From Rhodosporidiobolus odoratus (lineage: Eukaryota; Basidiomycota; Microbotryomycetes; Sporidiobolales; Sporidiobolaceae): DNA of 64,000 nt. Shown here one piece after another: positions 57,725 to 64,000 of the stretch. Below the pieces are notes generated by a model that was not told where the DNA came from, searched no databases, and worked only from the letters and a program-made list of their open reading frames with translations. The DNA lies in NCBI GenBank assembly GCA_034387635.1, contig JAOANU010000018.1:62001-126000 (forward strand), given 5' to 3'. The translations under genes and the position numbers were made by a program. Numbering within the stretch: position 1 is the first letter of the stretch; each line of letters begins with the position of its first letter.

Positions 57725-60700
57725 ATGGCCACCTTGATTTCGCCCAGCGCTTCTGCTCCCGTCGATCCACTCGAGCAGCTTATTGAACTAGATCAGCCAC
57801 AGGACCCTAGTTATCACGCCCGCTCGCTACATCCCCTCCGTCCGCGATCAGTACCAGGCGGCGATTCGAGCGGCGAGATTGGAAACGAGGATAGCGGCGG
57901 TGCTGGAAACGAAACAGACGTCGAGGATGCGGATGAGGAGGACAGCGGTAACCCAAGCAGCGGGGATCAGGTGCATCGGCTCATCAAAGGCGAGAGAGCG
58001 ATGTATCCTTTTCAAGGAGGACAGCGGCGCAAGAGGAGAGGCTCCGTCGCGGTTCAACTTTCGAGTTCGAGCGGCTTCTCCTCCTCCTCTGAAGAAGATG
58101 ACGAGGAGCAAGGGAATCGAATGGAAGCGGACGACGGTGATGGGGCGAGCGAGACGAGGCGCGGGAGAACCAGGAGAACGGCGACACCGTCCGCGCCTTT
58201 TCGTCTCCGACCAGGTCCTACTCCGCTGCCCCCGCCTCGCCTTCGTCGCCTAGGTGCTCTGGGCATCTCGGTACACTCCGACGAGGATATGGACGATCCC
58301 GTAGTGTCCGGCCTCGAGTCGGCTGACTTCCGCCAAGCTGAAGGAGCGGAATCGACCGACACTAGGGGAACTGACCTCGGCATCACAGCCTCCCAGCTGA
58401 GGCGGGGCACTTCGAGTGACGAAGTTCTTCGGTCAGGACAGACTCGCGACAACGTGGGTGACGAGGCTATCTTCAGAGGCGTGGCCGACGACCTTGTCGT
58501 GCAAAGTGCGTTTTTCTTTCGGTCTCCATATCTTGGTGATTGCGGTGCTCACACGCATCTCGCAGACAACAAGCTCAAGAGTCGTCTACGCCGATACGAG
58601 GCAAACAACGTTCCGTCCCAAGTCAAGCGCGATGCGCTTTTCGAAATCCGCTTCGGCTCTGCTCTTCCTCCGTGAGTTGCACTCTCTTCCGCGGTCCTCA
58701 CGCAATACGTTGCTCATATTCCTGCCGATACCTACAGAGACAAGCGTCAGGAACTCGTGGAGTATCTCACCTACTACGCTCAAGGGTTCGGTGCCGACGC
58801 AGTTCAGCCCTCGGTTGGACCTTCTCAAGCACCCCAGATGCCTATCATTCCTCCCGCGCCGCGACCTCTTGGTCCAACTGCGCGCACCCCAGATGAGTGT
58901 CGCTCTGCAAGTCTTGCGCCGCCACCCGGCCTCGTGCAAGAACCGCTCGCCGGACCTAGCAATTCTGGGTTGGAACTTCCTTCAGCAAGCGGGACTGGTT
59001 TTAACATGGCACCTCCTCCTCGCCGCACTCAATCTCGACGTGCTGCCAATCCGAATGTCGTCATCGCGTCCGCCGCTGACCAGGCAACCGCTCGCGACAT
59101 CGTTACGGCGCTCGAGCAGCTTTTCTTCCATTCACTCCTCCGCTCTTCCACCTCGGTTCCTCGAGCTCCCTCTCCCCTCGATGGCGCCCAACCTTCCCCG
59201 CCTTCGAACGAAACTTATTTCTCGCACCTCCTTACCCACGACTTTCTCTCGCAAGGCTTCGTTTACCTAAACCTCGCCTGCACGATGGCGTCCATCCATC
59301 GCTACAGCGTCACCATCTCCTTCGTACAACAAGCCATCAAGCAATTCTCGGCGCACCTCGAAGTCAGTCAAGACGGCGCCAGGATTCGCTGGATCGGGGC
59401 GCGTTCGGCCATGGAGCTCAAGCGGGACATGGGCGAGCGGTCTGGCGATCGAGGTTCGACGCCCCCCGATTTTCACCTTCTACCGCCGGACCGAAGCGAG
59501 CCAAGCCAGGTTTCCGAGGAGACAGTTGCGAGCACGTCCACGATGACTTCCAAATCCTCTTCTTCTCGCAACCTCGAGAGTAGGGAAGGCACGCGATCTG
59601 GCGCCGCACCGTCCACCGCTCCGACCTCACAACCCTCCCTCGGCCAAATCGGGTCTCTCGCTGGCGACGAGACCGGACCTAGAAAGCTGCTTCGACCGCC
59701 ACGGCCGACTGCAGCGGTTCTTCAACCAATGGAGCGACTAAAGGAGGGCAGCGAGCTCGCCGCTCCGAAAACCGAGTCGGCCACTACGGCGAAGGCGATG
59801 CTCGGGTCGACAGAAGGCATGTCTCCGCGCGCCACGAACACGGCGCCTTCCCCTTCGCAAACTCGCCGCTTTCCCGTACGCGCGCACCGGTCGCTTTCCC
59901 AGCGCATCCGCGATAGTCGACCTCTGGAAACCGCCTTCTCGGAGTCGCTCGCTAGTACGACGCATTCTCGCAAACGTAGAACAGAAGACCAGCTCTCCGG
60001 CAGCATGGTTTTCTACGCCGACGGCAACTTCTGCACCGACCTGACCAAGGAAACGCAGGCGACTTTCGACGGGACGTCCTTGCCGTCCATGATCGTCGGA
60101 GCGAGCTCCGCCGTTGCCCTCGGGGCGAATTCCCGCCAATCCTCGAAGGACGGCTCAAAGCAGACCAGCTCCCCGCCCTCCTCCCTTGAGACTCGTCTCG
60201 CCGAATTAGAGGGCACTCTCGACGTCGAGATGGGCGAACCGCCCTCTTTCGACTCGGGCGATGGTCGAGCGAGTGCTGCCGATACGCCCTTCCTCCGTAC
60301 GTCCGGCATGACCACGACATCATCCTTCGACCTCTTCACCCTCCTTGTCAAGACTCATCATCCCTCCAAGCGCCCTCTCTACTCATCGTCTTCCTTCCTT
60401 GACGAGTCTGCCTCGTATCCTCCTACAAAGAGGGCTCGCTACCTCGTCCGGCCGCAAGTCCTCTCGACGAGAACCGTCTACCATAGCGCGACTACTACGA
60501 CTCGCGACCCGTTTGATATCACCTTTTTCTCGTCTTCGGGAAAGTCGAGTCCCGTCGAGCTGAGCAACGAAGAGAAGCAGCGACTACAAAAGCCAACGCA
60601 CCCTCCTGCCCTCGTACGTTCTTCCTTCGCTTATCTTGTCCTGTTTCTCCTCCTAAAGATCGAGTCGCTGACTTCCGACCTTCCCGGACAGCTTACCGCC

Positions 60701-61063
60701 TCAAACCTCGCTAAGCACGCCAACGCGGCTGCCGCCGCCTCGTCTGCACCTCGCTTCGTTCCCCTATCGCCAAACCTCTTCCCTCCCTCCCCTTCCCCCC
60801 CGCACGACGACTACCTCCTCTCCCTCTCGGCACCCGCGCACGTCTGGGCGCCTCTGTCCCACGCAGGAAGCGGGCGAGTGCCGGGAAAAGCTGTGGTCGG
60901 AGGACGTGAGAGCCTCGGATTGCCAAGCGCTCTGGGCAGCGGCGGCGAGGGAAGCGGAACCGGGACTGGATTGGCCAGCACGGGAGACGAGCGGCCCCTT
61001 AGCTTGGACGAGCTTGTCGGCTTGACTAGGGATCAGTGGGCCGCTAGACAGTGGATGAGGTGA
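57725..61063 (+). CDS. FREQUENCY (FRQ)-like circadian clock protein homologue
   Basis: Exons 57725-58505, 58566-58671, 58738-60613 and 60692-61063 give about 1,044 residues, close to Neurospora FRQ (989). The last intron (78 bp, GTACGT...CAG) is divisible by three. Residues 1-255 are disordered with basic (QRRKRRGSV) and acidic clusters. At about 258-310 is a helix pair: QNNKLKSRLRRYEANNVPSQ, RDALFEIRFGSALPP and DKRQELVEYLTYYAQ. This resembles the FRQ coiled-coil block with its K-L-x-R-x-L-x-x-Y-E and LFE-x-R-x-x-x-LP-x-x-K-R-x-EL pattern. At about 467-517, GFVYLNLACTMASIHRYSV and LEVSQDGARIRWIG match the FRQ YLNL...LS-x-DG-x-IRW segment. At about 719, MVFYADGNFCTDL matches the FRQ block with FCTDL. 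Order and spacing agree. In Neurospora, FRQ with FRH and CK1 inhibits the White Collar complex. The comparison is from memory of the family, not a search. An in-frame upstream start at 57698 lacks ATG. Confidence 0.75.
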
Positions 61064-61367
61064 AGAGGCAACTGGTTTTCCCCCTCTTACGCGTCGATGG
61101 CGCTTTCCTTCTTCTTCGTTGTGCCTGTCGAGCCTTCGTTATTTCCATCTTTTCCTCTGCGCTGTGGGTGTATGCTTCTAGTCCTATGCCTAGCATGTTT
61201 GTATAACCCCCCGTGAATAGCTGAAGTCAGGAACGTCAATCAGCGCCGACAGCGACTCTCTCGGTTTTTGTGGATATCAGCAAAGAGTGAGAATGGGAAC
61301 AAGTAGCGCGGTATCAAGGTTGACCGAAAGAAGGGTATCCTACAAGCTAATCCACCCCCGAGGAAAG
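61064..61367. other. 3' intergenic region between convergent genes
   Basis: 304 bp between the stop of the FRQ-like gene and the stop of the mannosyltransferase gene, which face each other. AT-richer than coding DNA; shared 3' UTR space. Overlapping antisense 3' ends are possible here but cannot be shown. Confidence 0.5.
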
Positions 61368-62647
61368 CTATACAAACCGTTTCTTCTCGAGAACCTGACT
61401 ATCTGCCCAACCCGTAAGCGACGCCAGCGCTGCGCCTGCTCCTCCACCTCCGCCACCGCCTGCGCCAGCGTTTCGATTCGTCAACCCCCTTGACTTGCCT
61501 TTCGCCTTGGGGCTGAGCGGCGGGACCCCGGCGTCCATGTGATACCCACCCAGCGGGTACTCCTTGCCCCTCGACAACAACCTCTGCCTTTCCTTCCAAA
61601 GTTGCTCCGCGATCCTGACCGCAAGCGTAACCCCCAACGCCACAAACACATGGAACCAAATCCCAAACGCCCAAACGTAGAGGGAGAGGAGTTGGCCGAC
61701 ATATTTGAGCATGACTTTGGAAGAGAGTTTGGAGGAACCGATGGTACGGAGACCGAACGAGTACGGGATTTCGGGCAGGTTGGCGGGAGAGGGGGACTTG
61801 AGGAGGAGCTCGAGGGCGATTTTGAACCCGGAAGAATTGATGGGGGTGGATTTGCGGAGCTGACGTGTCGGGACAATGTCAGCTTGCGGAGAGGTAGGAG
61901 AGAAAGGCTGCACGCACTTGGTCCTTGGTGATACCAAAGAAGCCCGTCATGGGGTCACTTGCGCTTGTCAGCGGACGAGCCAGGACTCGAGCGCCCCAAG
62001 AGATGATGCGGCGGTGCAAGGGCCAGCCTTCTGACATGGACACGCCAGCGCCGTACCGAGTGCCAAGAGCGAGGGGTGTTTCGGCAGAAAGCGAGTCGAG
62101 TAATGGTTGAATGGCGGAAGGAGGGTGCTGTAAGAGGGAGAAAACGTCAATTCCGCCTGTCACACGACGTAAAAGGGCCGGACGAGCGCACTTGCAGGTC
62201 TGCGTCCATGACTACCATCTTTTGACCCCTTGCCCGCTCGAAACCCCTCAACACTGCTGAACTCAACCCTTTCTCGTCCGTCCTGACGAGCAGTTCGACA
62301 TTGTACCCCTCGTCCTTCTTCAGCCGCTCGCATTCCTCATCTGTTCCATCCCTGCTGTTGTCGTCGACTATAAGGATCTCTGTGCCGGCTGGATCACGGA
62401 CGGCGGCAAAGACTGCCTGTACAAGTGGGGCAATGTTCTCTCGTTCGTGATAAGCGGGTACGATGATTGAGCTGTGTATAGGGCGGTCGGGTGTTTGCTG
62501 TGGTGGTGTGTAGCGAGGTGATGCTTTCGGATCGTATAGAGTTGACGAAGAGCGGAGGAAGATGAGAGAGATGAGGAAGGTGGTGACGAAGGTGATGGCT
62601 TGAGCTGGCCAGGATGAGAGCGGTCCTGCTTGTGAGCGCCACCGCAT
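61368..62647 (-). CDS. DPM1: Dolichol-phosphate mannosyltransferase (GT2)
   Basis: Makes dolichol-phosphate mannose at the ER for N-glycans, O-mannosylation and GPI anchors. The ATG at 62645-62647 opens MRWRSQAGPLSSWPAQAITF, including a possible N-terminal membrane segment (AITFVTTFLISLIFL). The GT2 catalytic core carries SIIVPAYHERENIAPLVQAV, ILIVDDNSRDGTDEECERLK, EKGLSSAVLRGFERARG and the metal-binding MVVMDADLQ, then an intron to HPPSAIQPLLDSL. Further core segments are ALGTRYGAGVSMSEGWPLHR, SDPMTGFFGITKD, SSGFKIALELLLKS and PYSFGLRTIGSSKL. The C-terminal membrane segment is SLYVWAFGIWFHVFVALGVT, then a Gly-rich tail ending QVLEKKRFV; stop at 61368-61370. The C-terminal anchor is like the Saccharomyces-type enzyme, which acts without DPM2/DPM3. 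The extra N-terminal hydrophobic segment is less usual. Confidence 0.92.
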
Positions 62648-63860
62648 GACTGGTACGGGCTGCTGTCTGGCGTCCGGTAAGAGACGAGAGTAATTGGAAG
62701 GCAGCCAAAATGAGCGAGGAGCGTTCTCTTACACCGTCAAACTGCGCTCTACAGGCTATACGCATCAACGGGGGGTCGTGACAAACATCCTCGCTGTCTG
62801 TGACACCCCCGTATGCTGTCACAAATCCCCGTCGAAGTGCTGCGGACTTCTTTCATCTTCACTCCTTTCTCCTCTTCATACCTCTTGCACCGCTCGTACC
62901 GCCTTCAGTGCGCGGGCGAAGCGACCTAGATTTTCTGCTGCACGTCTCGTAAGCGCCACTCGCGCCTTGCCGCTCTGACCGGACGCCGGCTCCGTCGCTC
63001 CGGCCAAGAAAAGGCTTTCGACACGTACGAACGGTGTCATCCTGCCTTGCAACTCGCATATAGTGCCATCAGTCTAGATCCCTCAAGTGACCGCAGTCGG
63101 CTCATGCTGGCCGCATTGGGCTACAGAGGAGGGCCCGCTTACTTGCTGGCTTCAAGCTTTTCTTCTGGCTGCAGTTCAGAGCTCGACAGGTTGAACGGAG
63201 CGCTCCTGCGCCACCGCCACGTGTTGGGGGGCTTGTAAAAGCGCGGATCCACATCCGTCATCCGCGACCCTGAGGATACCTAGGACAACGGAGAAGCATG
63301 CTGAGAACCGTTTGGACCCGTCCGTCTGCGTTCTCGATTCTCGGCTCGCATCCTCCCAGCTCTAGCACCGCTCTGTGCCGCCTCTGGACATCACCCTACC
63401 GCCCTGCCCAGGAAGGGGGTCAACAGAAGAGTTGCCGAAGACGCTGAGACTCGACAACACTGGATTGTCCGGATCCTGTCTCTCTGCGAACCGCCGTAGG
63501 GGACTGCCTGTCAATTTCTTCCTCCGCCTCTGCCATACCTGAGATCACGAGTGAGCGGTGGGGCTATCCGAAGGCTAGGTGTCCGCCTGCGATTCAAGGC
63601 TAATCATTCACCTTGTCTTGCATCGTGGCTTCACCCTTTCCTTGCCTCGTCAATGCGGACCAAAGCCGGTTGACAAGCACTGCACGATCAACTCTGGCAC
63701 TCGAATCTCAGGCGAGGAGGGGCTCATGGTCGTCCGCTTAGCTGAGAGATAGTCAGCAAAAGTCGCATTTGAGAAGGCCAAGCCCGATCGACTTGGTTGC
63801 ACTACCACTCCGCCGCGCGAGACTCGCCGCGTCCGATGACTGGGCCGTCCTCAGTGACAA
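62648..63860. other. 1.2-kb intergenic region
   Basis: Promoter side of DPM1 and 3' flank of the gene at the right edge. No domain-bearing frame, RNA gene or repeat recognised. Confidence 0.5.
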
Positions 63861-64000
63861 CTATTGCTCCTTCACCCCATACCTAGCCTCAAGCGCCTTC
63901 ACCTCCTCCACCAAACTCTCCCACCTCGACCTCCTCATAACCCCGCTGACTAGTACCCCATCCTTTCCGACTTGCTGAAACGGCAAGACATGATCCATAC
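63861..64000 (-). CDS. 3' end of an unidentified gene running off the right edge (partial)
   Basis: On the minus strand one frame is open from the window edge to a TAG at 63861-63863 and encodes about 45 residues, including SGVMRRSRWESLVEEVKALE and ending ARYGVKEQ. The helix-forming, charged composition with a natural-looking end suggests a genuine C-terminus, but it is too short to assign a family. The start lies outside the window. Confidence 0.4.
   Translation of the reverse strand, partial: MDHVLPFQQVGKDGVLVSGVMRRSRWESLVEEVKALEARYGVKEQ

Overview
The window looks like nuclear DNA of a basidiomycete yeast, most likely a red yeast of the Microbotryomycetes (Rhodotorula / Rhodosporidium / Sporobolomyces type). 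The reasons are high GC, gene-dense layout, many short introns (about 45-110 bp, mostly GTRCGY or GTAAGT donors with YAG acceptors), Ser/Pro/Ala-rich disordered protein segments, and gene families typical of fungi. No rRNA, tRNA, CRISPR, phage or intact transposon was recognised. All boundaries come from reading translated frames and splice signals by eye; no database was searched.

Layout, left to right: a poorly resolved intron-rich minus-strand gene (about 147-945); OST3/OST6-type oligosaccharyltransferase subunit (+); SOG2-like leucine-rich protein of the RAM/NDR-kinase pathway (+); a CDC25-type Ras exchange factor with SH3 and WW-like modules (+), whose 3' end is repeated in a tandem array of 2385/2384 bp units up to 19658; a TPT/DMT nucleotide-sugar-type transporter (-); BRX1 (+); a rearranged patch holding an inverted fragment of an FKBP gene and a broken F-box gene; the intact nucleolar-type FKBP gene (-); a PHOSPHO-type HAD phosphatase (+) with a 16-nt microexon; a 193-bp (GA)n tract; a MET30-type F-box/WD40 gene (-); a conserved-looking unknown protein (-); PTPA/RRD phosphatase activator (-); a ChAPs exomer cargo adaptor (-); a 1.7-kb gap; an FBXO21-like F-box/YccV protein (-); a BAX-inhibitor-1 family protein (-); a SABATH-like methyltransferase with a very long disordered N-terminus (-); TAF5 (-) and SLU7 (+), divergently transcribed; a FREQUENCY-like clock protein (+); a dolichol-phosphate mannosyltransferase (-); and the 3' end of an unidentified minus-strand gene at the right edge.

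The genes are mostly unrelated housekeeping and signalling functions, as expected for a fungal chromosome arm; there is no sign of a biosynthetic cluster. Three functions touch protein glycosylation (OST3, DPM1, possibly the transporter), three are F-box proteins (MET30-like, FBXO21-like, and a pseudogene), and two bear on polarity and Ras/NDR signalling (SOG2, CDC25).

The main points for follow-up are (1) the FRQ-like gene at 57725-61063, with four separate segments resembling the Neurospora clock protein FREQUENCY in the same order; (2) the tandem array of the CDC25 3' exons, joined to a decayed RasGEF exon; (3) the inverted FKBP fragment flanking a broken F-box gene; and (4) the SABATH-like methyltransferase carried on a giant disordered N-terminal extension.
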